From contig NZ_FNQN01000004.1 in assembly GCF_900107645.1 (NCBI RefSeq), positions 124,001 through 188,000 of the forward strand: a DNA stretch of 64,000 nucleotides. Reading direction: 5' to 3'. Position numbers and translations under genes: made by a program. Shown here in pieces: positions 1 through 8,515 of the stretch; positions within the stretch are counted from its first letter, which is position 1, and each line of letters opens with the position of its first letter. Below the pieces are notes generated by a model, which made no database searches, was not told where the DNA came from, and saw only the letters and a list, made by a program, of their open reading frames with translations. Source of the DNA: Desulfuromusa kysingii. GTDB taxonomy: Bacteria; Desulfobacterota; Desulfuromonadia; Desulfuromonadales; Geopsychrobacteraceae.

Positions 1-415
1 GCAAATCGACCCTCTCAATCCCTTGTTGCTGTAAAAAGAAACAGGCATGGGAGTTCTCTTCTTGCAGTATCGCCGCAAGCAGATCTCCAACGCCGACCGC
101 ATCTTGCTGAGACGCCTGCATGTGCAGAACCGTCCGCTGTAACAGCCGTTGTAAGGCCAATGTCTGCCGCGGAACATCCTCAGCCCCGGAAATTTCAGTG
201 TCGACAGGGAGAGATTCAAGATGATCCTCAAAGAAGGTTTCCAGATCTTTTTTTAAGGCGTCTATATCACCACCGCAAGAGGCTAAAATCTGTGAACCAA
301 CCCCTTCAAGTAGCAACGCATAGAGGACGTGCTCAGTCGTCAGATACTCGTGCCTGCGTCGTTGTGCCTCACGAACTGCTAAAGTAAAAGCAATCTGAAC
401 ATCTTGTTTAAACAT
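1..415 (-). CDS. clpA: ClpA, ATP-dependent Clp protease ATPase subunit (5' part only)
   Basis: Reading the minus strand from ATG at 415-413 gives an open frame that runs off the left edge, so only the first ~138 residues are present. The start MFKQDVQIAFTLAVREA followed by RRHEYLTTEHVLYALL is the Clp N-domain (double repeat) that docks ClpS. ClpA is the AAA+ unfoldase feeding ClpP. The AAA modules lie outside the window. clpS ends 15 bases upstream of this start on the same strand, the classical clpS-clpA operon, which supports the name over ClpB or ClpC. Confidence 0.88.
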   Translation of the reverse strand, partial: MFKQDVQIAFTLAVREAQRRRHEYLTTEHVLYALLLEGVGSQILASCGGDIDALKKDLETFFEDHLESLPVDTEISGAEDVPRQTLALQRLLQRTVLHMQASQQDAVGVGDLLAAILQEENSHACFFLQQQGIERVDL

Positions 416-430
416 TTCTGCCACCGGTTA

Positions 431-751
431 TCAGGCCTCCTCAAGGGTGCATCGTAGTGGAAATCCAGCTTTACGCGCCTTTAAGCGTGCCCGTCCAGCT
501 TTTGTTTCTGCTATCGCAAAAGGAAATGTTCCACAACATCCAACGCCTTGAAAGTGAATAGTTAACATAATTTTTTCTGCTTCATCTGCCGGCTTACGGA
601 AGACTTCACGTAAAACTTCAATGACAAATTCCATCGTTGTATAATCGTCGTTATGCATCAACACTTTAAACAGTGGTGGTGTCGATACCTGCTCTTTGAT
701 TTTTTCACAGACCTTGGTTTTCTGTCCGCTATTGGTGTCTGACTTTTCCAT
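431..751 (-). CDS. clpS: ClpS, N-end rule adaptor of ClpAP
   Basis: About 106 residues, normal for ClpS. It has a flexible N-terminal tail (~25 residues) and the folded core starting at LFKVLMHNDDYTTMEF. The HNDDYT loop near residues 33-38 and the downstream IHFQGVG histidine form the family's pocket for N-degron residues. ClpS delivers N-end rule substrates to ClpA, encoded immediately downstream. ATG at 751 is preferred over an in-frame TTG at 754, with AGGA about 11 bases upstream. A TATAAT-like element and a TTGATA lie in the divergent region at 755-845 but at poor spacing for this strand. Confidence 0.93.
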   Translation of the reverse strand: MEKSDTNSGQKTKVCEKIKEQVSTPPLFKVLMHNDDYTTMEFVIEVLREVFRKPADEAEKIMLTIHFQGVGCCGTFPFAIAETKAGRARLKARKAGFPLRCTLEEA

Positions 752-762
752 CAATTTAATTT

Positions 763-791
763 TTCCTGTTCCGAATAATTCAGGTTATAAT
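763..791 (+). promoter_or_regulatory. Candidate sigma70-type promoter for the 846 gene
   Basis: A perfect TATAAT at 786-791 sits 17 bases after a weak -35 (TTCCTG, 763-768), about 55 bases before the ATG at 846. The element lies in the divergent clpS / 846 intergenic region. The call is by sequence only. Confidence 0.45.
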
Positions 792-845
792 AGCACAAAT
801 AAATATCAACTAACAGTCCCGCGCACCCTTAAGGGAGAGTGAATA

Positions 846-1214
846 ATGAGTTTGAGGTTAAACAACCGACGCAAACAACCAGATCTCATTCTTCGTTGCC
901 TTGCCTGGTCGAACGGCATCGCGGTCATATCCCTGTTTGTTGCCATCTGCCTTGTCGCCATAGCCAAACCCAAACAGATGAACTTCCTTGACCACTTCTA
1001 TGGCGTCCAACGCTTGAGTCCCGCCTGGGATACAAGCTTGATCAGCTATATAGGGGCGATGCTTCTCATCAGTTTCTTCGCGAGCCTTATCGGGCTTTTC
1101 CTCAACAGCAACAGACTCAGACGCAAAAAGGATCACGTTCATGCAACCTTATTTTTAACTCTGGCGGCATCGACTATCAGTCTGTTTTTTTACCTCAGAT
1201 TCACGTTAAGTTGA
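846..1214 (+). CDS. Small three-helix membrane protein, function unknown
   Basis: 122 residues that I do not recognise. A basic N-terminus (residues 1-16) is followed by three hydrophobic stretches at about 19-41, 64-86 and 99-120. A loop of about 20 residues follows the first helix (KQMNFLDHFYGVQRL) and a very basic loop (NRLRRKKDHVHA) precedes the third. This fits an inner-membrane protein with the basic loop in the cytoplasm. GGGAGAG lies just before the ATG. It stands alone between the divergent clpS and an SH3 protein, with no operon partner to suggest a role. Confidence 0.7.
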   Translation: MSLRLNNRRKQPDLILRCLAWSNGIAVISLFVAICLVAIAKPKQMNFLDHFYGVQRLSPAWDTSLISYIGAMLLISFFASLIGLFLNSNRLRRKKDHVHATLFLTLAASTISLFFYLRFTLS

Positions 1215-1253
1215 AAACATTATAATCTAAATTAAAAAATAGCTTCCTACCCC

Positions 1254-1282
1254 TTGAATTTGCACTTTTATGCCTGTAGTAT
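1254..1282 (+). promoter_or_regulatory. Promoter for the SH3-anchor gene
   Basis: TTGAAT (1254-1259) and TAGTAT (1277-1282) are separated by exactly 17 bases, 4/6 and 5/6 matches to the sigma70 consensus, and lie 46 bases before the ATG at 1328. Confidence 0.5.
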
Positions 1283-1327
1283 CCAGCAAAAGAATGCTCA
1301 ACCAACTTGATCTAAAGAGAGCGTGAG

Positions 1328-1999
1328 ATGAAACCCTTCCGAAACTATATTCTTTGCACATTATTATTTGTACTTTTAGCTTCTTCGGCGTATGCAGCCA
1401 CTGGCTATATTTCTGATCAACTCATAGTGACAGTTCGAAGTGGCAAAGGCAACGAATACAAAATCCTCGAAACTCTTCCGACAGCGACACCGGTAGAGAT
1501 TCTAGAAGAGGACAACGCCTACGTCAAAGTGATCACCCCAAAAGGGACAGAGGGATATATCCAGCGTCACTATGTCAGCAAGACTTCACCAAAAAGTGTT
1601 CAAATCTCCCAGCTTAAAAACACAATCAAGACGTTAGAGGAAAAACTACAGGACGAGCAGCAACGCCTTCAAACCAATGAAGAGGACACCAATACCTATC
1701 AACAACAGATAATTGACCTCTCAACACAACGAGACCAGATCCGTAAAGAGCATGAAAAGGTGGCCAGTGAATATAAAAACCTTCTGAGTAAGTCTGATAA
1801 TGTCCTTAACCTGAGTACAGAGAATGATAAATTAATCGAAGAAAACAATCGATTGAATAGTGAACTTCTGCTTTTACGCGAGGAAAACCAAAACTTTCAT
1901 CGTTCAAATATGATTCAATGGTTTCTAGCGGGTGGCGGCGTCCTCTTTCTTGGTTGGATCATCGGCAAGTTTTCTCAAAAAAGACAACGACGATTTTAA
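1328..1999 (+). CDS. Bacterial SH3 domain protein with coiled coil and C-terminal membrane anchor (YgiM/TIGR04211 type)
   Basis: 223 residues. A signal peptide at 1-23 ends SSAYA/A. An SH3b domain (about 25-88) contains VRSGKGNEYKILETLPTATPVEIL and GTEGYIQRHYVS. A long charged coiled coil (about 92-192, rich in Q/E/K) leads to a single membrane helix (about 196-214, WFLAGGGVLFLGWIIG) and a short basic cytoplasmic tail. This is the full architecture of the SH3-and-anchor (YgiM-like) family: the SH3 and coil face the periplasm. The exact role is not established; binding of wall peptides is inferred from SH3b domains generally. It has its own promoter and no operon partner. Confidence 0.85.
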   Translation: MKPFRNYILCTLLFVLLASSAYAATGYISDQLIVTVRSGKGNEYKILETLPTATPVEILEEDNAYVKVITPKGTEGYIQRHYVSKTSPKSVQISQLKNTIKTLEEKLQDEQQRLQTNEEDTNTYQQQIIDLSTQRDQIRKEHEKVASEYKNLLSKSDNVLNLSTENDKLIEENNRLNSELLLLREENQNFHRSNMIQWFLAGGGVLFLGWIIGKFSQKRQRRF

Positions 2000-2318
2000 G
2001 CCCATAAAACAATGACCAGAAGTGATCTTTTACCCCGTAACTTATTTATCGTCCCAAAAGAGCAACTACAGCTGTGGTCAGTGTTCGCCATAAGGCCGAC
2101 TATTTTCAGCGCTCTCTTGTCCTATTCTGATTAAATATCCCAACCTAAAGACTCCGGTTTTACCCATCAGCTTCAATACGTCAACGCAAAGATAAAAAAC
2201 GGTTAACAAATACTCCTATTTGTGACACAATGAGGGGCGTTGGTCACAGTTCCATAGTGCTCCAAGACCATTGGCATCTTGTTGTAGCGCAAGGAATTAT
2301 ACGGATGGATTTTGTTAT
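2000..2318. other. Intergenic stretch of 319 bases
   Basis: No convincing coding frame. The only signal seen is a good sigma70-type promoter near the 3' end (listed separately) and a leader of about 90 bases before the REC-HDOD gene. No terminator with a T-tract was recognised after the SH3 gene. Confidence 0.6.
2203..2231 (+). promoter_or_regulatory. Candidate sigma70-type promoter upstream of the REC-HDOD gene
   Basis: TTAACA (2203-2208, 5/6) and CACAAT (2226-2231, 4/6) are spaced by 17 bases, 88 bases before the chosen start codon. Confidence 0.4.
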
Positions 2319-3557
2319 ATGAATCAAGGCATTCCCACAATACTGTTTGTCGATAAAAATCAACACATTCGTGACCAGTTACAACAGCTGCTGCACGAAG
2401 AAACGTGGGTTTGTCAATTCATCTCCAGTGCCCCAGAAGCCATGGTGTTTCTGGAAAACCATCGTGTTGATCTCATCGTCTGTGACACTCAAACAGGGAA
2501 CGTGGATCAATTTCAACTGCTCACCAAAGTACATAAACAGTATCCCGCAGTTGTCCGCATTGCCATGAACGGGAACAACAAACAGGATAATTTGGTTCAG
2601 ACATTATCTGAAGGACACCCCCAGCAAGTCATTCCAAAACCCTGGGTCGACCAGGAGTTCAAAGAAATCATCCGTAGCGCCATACGTCAAAGCTCTCTGC
2701 AAAAGCAACATAGCCCCAAATTTCAAGCCCTGATTAATTCGACCACATTGCTTCCAGCCCTTCCGGAAAGCTATACAAACGTGCGCTCCTGCATTGGTGA
2801 GGATGAGGTTGATATAGAAAGGATGGCTTTTTTCATCGGTCAGGACGTTGCCATTTCCAGCGCCCTATTGCACTGGGCGAACTCAGCCTTGTTTGGGCAG
2901 CGTTTTCAAGTCGACACAATCAAAAAGGCAATCATTGTCCTTGGAACTGATATCGTCGAAAACCTGGTTCTCGCAGAGGCCATTACTCAAGCGATAGCGC
3001 AGAAACTGCCCAAAATTGAAGGATTTGACCTAGGCCAATTCAAAAAACATGCAATGGCATCTGCAGTTCTCGCAAGGTTGCTCATTAAATCCCTGTTCCC
3101 CTCAGACATTGTCCAACAGGATCGCGCCTTTGTTGCTGGGCTTCTGCATGATCTGGGGAAATTGGCCGCAGTGAGTTTTTTTCCGACTCAGTTCGAAGCA
3201 GCGATAACCCTTGCTATTACAAGAGAATGCCCCTTACCGGATGCTGAAGTTGAAATTTATGGAACGCAGCATGCCGAGCTTGGTAGTTTTCTCGCTGAAT
3301 GGTGGACATTACCACCGTTTATTGTCAGTGCGATTCTATGGCATCACTATCCTCACGAAACGCCGATGGACAAAGAGGTTATTATTGCTGCATATGTTGC
3401 CAACCTGCTCAGTTATCAGTTTGGCTATGGTTCAAATGGAGAGACCTGTCCGCGTGTCATTACTGAAAAGTATCGTGAGAAGTTCTATCTGTCTGAAGAG
3501 GAAAATGAAATCCTCCGTTCTGAAACTGAAAAAACCGTCAACGCGCTAGCATCATGA
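2319..3557 (+). CDS. Receiver-HDOD signalling protein
   Basis: 412 residues from ATG 2319. An upstream in-frame start at 2271 would add 16 residues that do not belong to a receiver fold. The N-terminal receiver domain (about 5-120) has its phosphoacceptor candidate in DLIVCDTQ and the conserved K in VIPKPW. The acidic pocket reads VDKN rather than VDD(E/D), so one metal-binding acid is missing. The HDOD domain (about 140-330) contains PALPESY, the FIGQDVAISSALLHWANSALFG helix region and AGLLHDLGKLAAV. HDOD proteins are metal-free or altered HD relatives linked to c-di-GMP and stress signalling. The GGDEF-EAL regulator lies 52 bases downstream and could be its partner. Confidence 0.85.
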   Translation: MNQGIPTILFVDKNQHIRDQLQQLLHEETWVCQFISSAPEAMVFLENHRVDLIVCDTQTGNVDQFQLLTKVHKQYPAVVRIAMNGNNKQDNLVQTLSEGHPQQVIPKPWVDQEFKEIIRSAIRQSSLQKQHSPKFQALINSTTLLPALPESYTNVRSCIGEDEVDIERMAFFIGQDVAISSALLHWANSALFGQRFQVDTIKKAIIVLGTDIVENLVLAEAITQAIAQKLPKIEGFDLGQFKKHAMASAVLARLLIKSLFPSDIVQQDRAFVAGLLHDLGKLAAVSFFPTQFEAAITLAITRECPLPDAEVEIYGTQHAELGSFLAEWWTLPPFIVSAILWHHYPHETPMDKEVIIAAYVANLLSYQFGYGSNGETCPRVITEKYREKFYLSEEENEILRSETEKTVNALAS

Positions 3558-3609
3558 TTTGTAACTTTTTTATTGATTCATCACAACCGACTGGTTAGGG
3601 ACATTACTT

Positions 3610-5796
3610 ATGGAACCACGCAAGAGCCCAACGATCCTGACAATTGACGATGAAGAAAACATTCGTGACGGTTTGCGGATGTTTTTAGAGGATTACGATT
3701 ATCGAGTCATCGAGGCTAGAAACGGTCAAGAAGGTTTGGAAATTTTTGCCCGCGAAAAACCCGACCTGGTCCTCTGTGATTTACGGATGCCAGAAGTTGA
3801 TGGACTGGAAGTCATAGAAAAAATTAAAAGCGCTTCCCCCGACACCCCGATCATTGTGGTTTCTGGAACAGGTGTCATCGGCGATGCCATAGAAGCTATC
3901 CGCTGTGGCGCGTGGAATTATCTGTTAAAACCAATACAGGACATGCCCGTCCTCCTCCACGCCATCAATCAGGCTCTGGAACGTTCCCGGTTGATCATCG
4001 AAAATCGTGTGTACCAAGAACACCTGGAGGAAGAAGTCACCAGACGGACACATGCGCTGCAAAAAGCAGTCAAAGACCTGAATCAATCCAATGTAAAATT
4101 AAAAAATAGCGAGCAGAAATATCGACTCATCTTTGATAACTTGCAGGACGTTTACCTGGAAATGCGTCTGGATGGGACCATCACCGAAATCAGCCCCTCA
4201 ATTTCGCACATATCACAATACCATCGCGAAGAAATTATTAATCAGAATATCGATAAAATTTTTCCCAGCTTAAGAGACCGAGAGCGTCTGTTCGACCGCT
4301 TGAGAGCTGATAATAAAATTTATGATTACGAACTCCATTTGCAGGACAAAGACGCAACACTCATTCCCTGCTCACTCAATGCCAGCTACCAACAAGGGTC
4401 AGAGCAGACCGGTGACAAGCTGTGTGCAACGCTGCGTGACGTCACCGATCGCAAGCTCGCTGAAGCTAAAATTCAACATCTCGCCTTTTATGACGCCTTA
4501 ACCGAACTGCCCAACCGCCGCTTGCTTCTGGATCGCTTGGAACAAAATATTTCTCGCGCACGACGTTATGGCCATTATGGTGCGATGCTTTTCCTCGATC
4601 TGGATCGGTTCAAAAATATTAATGATTCACTGGGACACCCGGTTGGAGATTCACTATTAAAAGCGGTCTCCGCGCAACTACTCAAAGATCTGCGCAGTGA
4701 CGATACGGTTTCGCGACTCGGTGGAGATGAATTTGTCATGCTTCTCTCCGACCTTGGCAACGATCCAACCGTCGCAGCGGCACGTGCACAACAAAAAGCG
4801 GAACATATCAAAGTTAAACTCTCAGAGAAGAATATGATTGACGGTCATGAGCTCCATATCACGCCAAGTATCGGTGTGGCCATGTTCCCAGCAGGAAAAA
4901 ACAGCCAAGAAACCGGTGATGATATTCTCCGTTATGCCGACACGGCTATGTACCGGGCCAAAGATGATGGCCGCGATACAATCAGGTTTTTTCTCCCCAG
5001 CATGCAGGCGGCAGCAGACAACCGTCTCGCCATTGAAAAAGAATTACGTCACGCCTTGGACCGGGGAGAGCTCTCTCTTAATTTTCAACCCCAGGTCAAT
5101 AGCCGTGGGACAATCCTCGGAGCAGAGACGCTGGTACGCTGGAAACACCCGGAAAAAGGCTATATTTCCCCGGCAACATTCATCCCGATTGCAGAGGCAA
5201 CAGGTCTGATTCTGCCTATAGGTGAGTGGGTTTTACAGACCGCCTGCGAACATTTAAAGGATTGGAACAATCAGGGTTTATCGGTCCATCACCTTGCCGT
5301 CAATGTCAGTCCCCGGCAGTTTCGTCAGCCCAATTTTATCAGCCAGGTGCAAACCATTCTTGATAAGACGGGCGCGGACCCACGGCAACTCGGTCTTGAG
5401 TTGACCGAAGGGATGGTCATTGACAACATTCTGGACACTATTGAAAAAATGGAAGCACTTAAAAAGATGGGGATCGAGCTCTCAATTGATGACTTTGGAA
5501 CAGGCTACTCATCATTGACTTATCTGAAAAAAATGCCCTTGGACATCCTCAAAATTGATCAATCATTTGTTCACGATATTGAAACAGACAGCAACGATGC
5601 AGCAATTGTCGATACAATCATCTCCATGGCAACCCATTTAGATCTTAAAGTCATTGCTGAAGGGGTAGAAACCAAATATGAGCTTGAGTTCCTGGAAGGA
5701 AAAGGTTGCCCCCTCTTTCAGGGATATCTGTTCAGCAAACCTGTGGCAAATGAGACATTCGTCGAATTGCTAAAAACCGGCAAGACACAGGGTTGA
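3610..5796 (+). CDS. REC-PAS-GGDEF-EAL cyclic-di-GMP response regulator
   Basis: 728 residues, apparently soluble. The receiver domain spans about 8-122 with Asp57 (VLCDLRMPEVDG) and K in LLKP. A coiled linker covers about 125-165 and a PAS domain about 168-285. The GGDEF domain (about 288-462) has an intact GGDEF motif at 371-375 and an inhibitory I-site RSDD at 362-365, exactly five residues upstream. The EAL domain (about 472-725) has the signature varied to ETL (506-508), but NVSPRQF, ELTEG, DDFGTGYSS and KIDQSFV are all present. Both synthesis and hydrolysis of c-di-GMP look possible; the net direction cannot be read from sequence. ATG 3610 follows the REC-HDOD gene by 52 bases. Confidence 0.92.
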   Translation: MEPRKSPTILTIDDEENIRDGLRMFLEDYDYRVIEARNGQEGLEIFAREKPDLVLCDLRMPEVDGLEVIEKIKSASPDTPIIVVSGTGVIGDAIEAIRCGAWNYLLKPIQDMPVLLHAINQALERSRLIIENRVYQEHLEEEVTRRTHALQKAVKDLNQSNVKLKNSEQKYRLIFDNLQDVYLEMRLDGTITEISPSISHISQYHREEIINQNIDKIFPSLRDRERLFDRLRADNKIYDYELHLQDKDATLIPCSLNASYQQGSEQTGDKLCATLRDVTDRKLAEAKIQHLAFYDALTELPNRRLLLDRLEQNISRARRYGHYGAMLFLDLDRFKNINDSLGHPVGDSLLKAVSAQLLKDLRSDDTVSRLGGDEFVMLLSDLGNDPTVAAARAQQKAEHIKVKLSEKNMIDGHELHITPSIGVAMFPAGKNSQETGDDILRYADTAMYRAKDDGRDTIRFFLPSMQAAADNRLAIEKELRHALDRGELSLNFQPQVNSRGTILGAETLVRWKHPEKGYISPATFIPIAEATGLILPIGEWVLQTACEHLKDWNNQGLSVHHLAVNVSPRQFRQPNFISQVQTILDKTGADPRQLGLELTEGMVIDNILDTIEKMEALKKMGIELSIDDFGTGYSSLTYLKKMPLDILKIDQSFVHDIETDSNDAAIVDTIISMATHLDLKVIAEGVETKYELEFLEGKGCPLFQGYLFSKPVANETFVELLKTGKTQG

Positions 5797-5962
5797 GCTC
5801 GACAGACTACGTCTTATACCGAGAATACAATTCTAAATCCCCTTATATTTCTTATCCATCATTCAACAAAATATGGTATCAACTGCATTCTATAAGAGTC
5901 TGTCTATTGAGCTAGCGTCCAAACAGGATTCTAAGTGACCACGATTTTAAAGGGAGGTACAC

Positions 5963-6487
5963 ATGAGCACGCAACCAATTGTAGAAATGCAAACCAACAA
6001 AGGGCTGATTATTATTGAATTAGACGCAGAGAAAGCCCCCATCACCACTGAGAATTTTCTTAGTTATGTTCGCGATAACTTCTTCGACCAAACTATTTTT
6101 CATCGCGTTATCCCCAATTTCATGATTCAAGGTGGAGGGTTCACCCCCGAAATGGGGCAGAAGAAAACCAAAACAGAAATCAAAAACGAAGCACACAACG
6201 GGTTGAAAAATCTGCGGGGGTCGATTGCCATGGCTCGGACTCAAGTTGTCGACAGTGCCAGCAGTCAGTTTTTTATTAATTTAGCCGACAACGACTTCCT
6301 TAACCATCAGGGGAAAACACCCAACGGTTACGGTTATGCCGTTTTCGGGCAAGTGATAAAAGGAATGGATGTTGTCGATGAGATCGCCAAAGTCAGTACT
6401 GGCAATAACGGACACCATCAGGATGTTCCCACAGAAGCAATCATTATTGAAAGTGTATCAATTCAGGAAGCGGCGGAAACGAAGTAA
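5963..6487 (+). CDS. Cyclophilin-type peptidyl-prolyl cis-trans isomerase
   Basis: 174 residues without a signal peptide, so cytoplasmic like E. coli PpiB. It has the cyclophilin core [15 protein letters not shown], the [30 protein letters not shown] region and [18 protein letters not shown]. The catalytic arginine is in FHRV. It catalyses X-Pro isomerisation during folding. GGGAGG stands just before ATG 5963. aguA starts 25 bases downstream, so the three plus-strand genes to 8437 may be one transcript. Confidence 0.93.
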   Translation: MSTQPIVEMQTNKGLIIIELDAEKAPITTENFLSYVRDNFFDQTIFHRVIPNFMIQGGGFTPEMGQKKTKTEIKNEAHNGLKNLRGSIAMARTQVVDSASSQFFINLADNDFLNHQGKTPNGYGYAVFGQVIKGMDVVDEIAKVSTGNNGHHQDVPTEAIIIESVSIQEAAETK

Positions 6488-6512
6488 GTCGTTTTTTTGG
6501 AGCAAGAGCAAA

Positions 6513-7553
6513 ATGAACTTTCCCCCGGTAACGACGCCTCGGCTCCCCGCTGAATGGGAGCCGCAGGATGCAGTGCTACTGGCCTGGCCACATGTGCAGA
6601 CAGACTGGCGACCTATTCTTGATCAAGTGACAAAGGTTTATATCGAGCTTATCCGTCAGATCAGCCGATTTGAAACAGTCATTGTGATTGCGCCAGAACT
6701 GCAGATTGTTCGTGATGCGGTCAAACAAGCCGGAATTGACCACTCCCGTCTTATTCTCATCCAAATTGATACCAACGACACCTGGACGCGTGATTTCGGG
6801 CCAATCACCATATACACAGGCAACAAACCCCAACTCCTTGACTTTACTTTTAACGGTTGGGGCTTGAAGTTTCCGGCAACCAAGGACAACCAGGCGACCT
6901 CACAATTATACAATACGGGGAGATTCAGCAACGCCTTGAAAACCACCATCGACTTCGTTCTTGAAGGTGGCAGTATTGAAACCAACGGTTCGGGAACGAT
7001 GCTGACAACATCGGCATGCCTTCTCAACCCGAACCGCAATCCACACATGGATAAAAAAGCCCTGGAATTAACCCTTTCACAATATTTTGGATGTGATCAC
7101 GTTCTCTGGCTCGAACACGGCTGGCTCGCAGGAGATGATACCGATTCACACATTGACACCTTAGCCCGCCTTTGTCCTGATGATGTCATTCTCTATGTCC
7201 GTTGTAACGACAGCGAAGACGAGCATTATTCAGAACTTAAATCCATGGAACAACAACTGCAAACATTTAAAACCCCCGATGGACGCCCTTACCAGTTAGT
7301 GCCCCTTCCCTGGCCACACGCATGCTATGACGACGGTGACCGTTTACCAGCATCCTACGCCAACTATCTGCTTATCAATGCGGCAGTGCTGGTTCCGACC
7401 TATAATGACCCTGCGGACTCCCAGGCCATAAACATTATCGGCAAAGTCTTCCCAGATCGAGAGATTATCGGCGTTGATTGCCGCGCTCTGATCAAACAGC
7501 ATGGTTCCCTCCATTGTATTACGATGCAAATACCTCAAGGAGTTTTAGCGTGA
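6513..7553 (+). CDS. aguA: Agmatine deiminase (agmatine iminohydrolase)
   Basis: 346 residues from ATG 6513, preceded by GGAG; an earlier in-frame start at 6369 lies inside the isomerase gene and is rejected. It belongs to the peptidyl-arginine-deiminase-like family: WPHVQTDWRP near the N-terminus, DTWTRDFGP, FVLEGGSIETNGSG, GWLAGDDTDSHIDTLARL, and the catalytic cysteine near the C-terminus in LHCITMQIPQG. It converts agmatine to N-carbamoylputrescine and ammonia. Its stop overlaps the aguB start (GTGA), tying it to the next pathway enzyme. No arginine decarboxylase is in the window, so agmatine comes from elsewhere. Confidence 0.95.
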   Translation: MNFPPVTTPRLPAEWEPQDAVLLAWPHVQTDWRPILDQVTKVYIELIRQISRFETVIVIAPELQIVRDAVKQAGIDHSRLILIQIDTNDTWTRDFGPITIYTGNKPQLLDFTFNGWGLKFPATKDNQATSQLYNTGRFSNALKTTIDFVLEGGSIETNGSGTMLTTSACLLNPNRNPHMDKKALELTLSQYFGCDHVLWLEHGWLAGDDTDSHIDTLARLCPDDVILYVRCNDSEDEHYSELKSMEQQLQTFKTPDGRPYQLVPLPWPHACYDDGDRLPASYANYLLINAAVLVPTYNDPADSQAINIIGKVFPDREIIGVDCRALIKQHGSLHCITMQIPQGVLA

Positions 7554-8437
7554 GCCGTCTAAAGACCGCCTTGGTGCAACAGAGTTGCGCTGCGAATCAA
7601 GAGGAGAATGTCAGCAAAAGTTGTGAACAAATCCGGCTTGCAGCAGCAGCTGGGGCCGAACTTATTATATTGCCGGAGTTACACTGCACCCCTTATTTTT
7701 GCCAAACAGAAGATCTGGCTAATTTTGATTTAGCAGTAAATGTTCCTGGTCCTATCACCCATAAGTTTGCTCAACTGGCAGAAAAATTGGGCATCGTCCT
7801 CGTCATTTCACTGTTTGAGAAGCGTGCAGCGGGGCTGTACCACAACACTGCCGTTGTTTTGGAAAAGGACGGCTCCATTGCCGGCATCTATCGAAAGATG
7901 CATATCCCTGACGACCCTGGTTACTACGAAAAATTCTACTTCACCCCCGGGGATCTCGGCTTCACTCCGATTCAAACCTCTGTAGGGAAACTTGGTGTTC
8001 TTATCTGTTGGGACCAATGGTACCCCGAAGCAGCTCGATTAATGGCTTTAGCGGGCGCAGAAGTATTGATCTATCCAACCGCCATTGGCCACGACCAAAG
8101 AGACGACTGCGAAGAACAGCAACGGCAGACAACCGCCTGGATGACCGTACAGCAAGGACACGCTATAGCCAACGGGACCCCAACCATTGCGGTTAATCGA
8201 GTCGGTTATGAAGCTGATCCAAGTCAGGTCACGCCAGGGATACATTTTTGGGGAAACAGTTTTATTGCCGGTTGTCAGGGAGAAATACTGGCTCAGGCGA
8301 GTGCAAATAAGGAAGAAATTTTATACGGTGATATCGACCTGACCCAAAGCGAGAAAGTCAGGAAGATCTGGCCATTCTTCCGTGACCGGAGGATTGATCA
8401 ATATCAAGAAATCTTAAAACTATATCGCGAGGAGTGA
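7550..8437 (+). CDS. aguB: N-carbamoylputrescine amidase
   Basis: 295 residues starting at GTG 7550, with AAGGAG about 9 bases upstream; the frame is open further upstream but that overlaps aguA. It is a nitrilase-superfamily amidase with the Glu-Lys-Cys triad in LPELHCTPYFCQ, IYRKMHIPDDPGYYEKFYF and LGVLICWDQWYPEAARLMAL. The long motif around FTPGD and the strong match to plant and bacterial AguB type fix the substrate. It hydrolyses N-carbamoylputrescine to putrescine, CO2 and ammonia, completing the pathway begun by AguA (4-base overlap). Confidence 0.95.
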   Translation: MSRLKTALVQQSCAANQEENVSKSCEQIRLAAAAGAELIILPELHCTPYFCQTEDLANFDLAVNVPGPITHKFAQLAEKLGIVLVISLFEKRAAGLYHNTAVVLEKDGSIAGIYRKMHIPDDPGYYEKFYFTPGDLGFTPIQTSVGKLGVLICWDQWYPEAARLMALAGAEVLIYPTAIGHDQRDDCEEQQRQTTAWMTVQQGHAIANGTPTIAVNRVGYEADPSQVTPGIHFWGNSFIAGCQGEILAQASANKEEILYGDIDLTQSEKVRKIWPFFRDRRIDQYQEILKLYREE

Positions 8438-8444
8438 TACGAAA

Positions 8445-8482
8445 GAAAAAAGGGCAAACCAGCAGGAGCTTGCCCTTTTTTC
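8445..8482. terminator. Bidirectional terminator between aguB and metK
   Basis: AAAAAAGGGCAA (8446-8457) pairs with TTGCCCTTTTTT (8470-8481), leaving a 12-base loop. The A and T runs on either side give a U-tract in both directions. It lies between two converging genes, which it can serve together. Confidence 0.9.
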
Positions 8483-8515
8483 TTATCCTCGGTTGACGCT
8501 ACGATCTGCTTAGAT

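Noticed and set aside
160-387. Open frame on the plus strand opposite clpA
   Set aside because: Shadow of the clpA N-domain, whose minus-strand reading matches the family strongly.
2262-2290. Possible sigma-54 promoter at TTGGCATCTTGTTGT
   Set aside because: The -12 part lacks TTGC at the right spacing.
2271-2318. Longer start of the REC-HDOD gene
   Set aside because: The extra 16 residues do not fit a receiver fold; ATG 2319 begins right at the domain.
6369-6512. Longer start of aguA
   Set aside because: Lies within the cyclophilin gene; ATG 6513 has a ribosome site and fits the family length.
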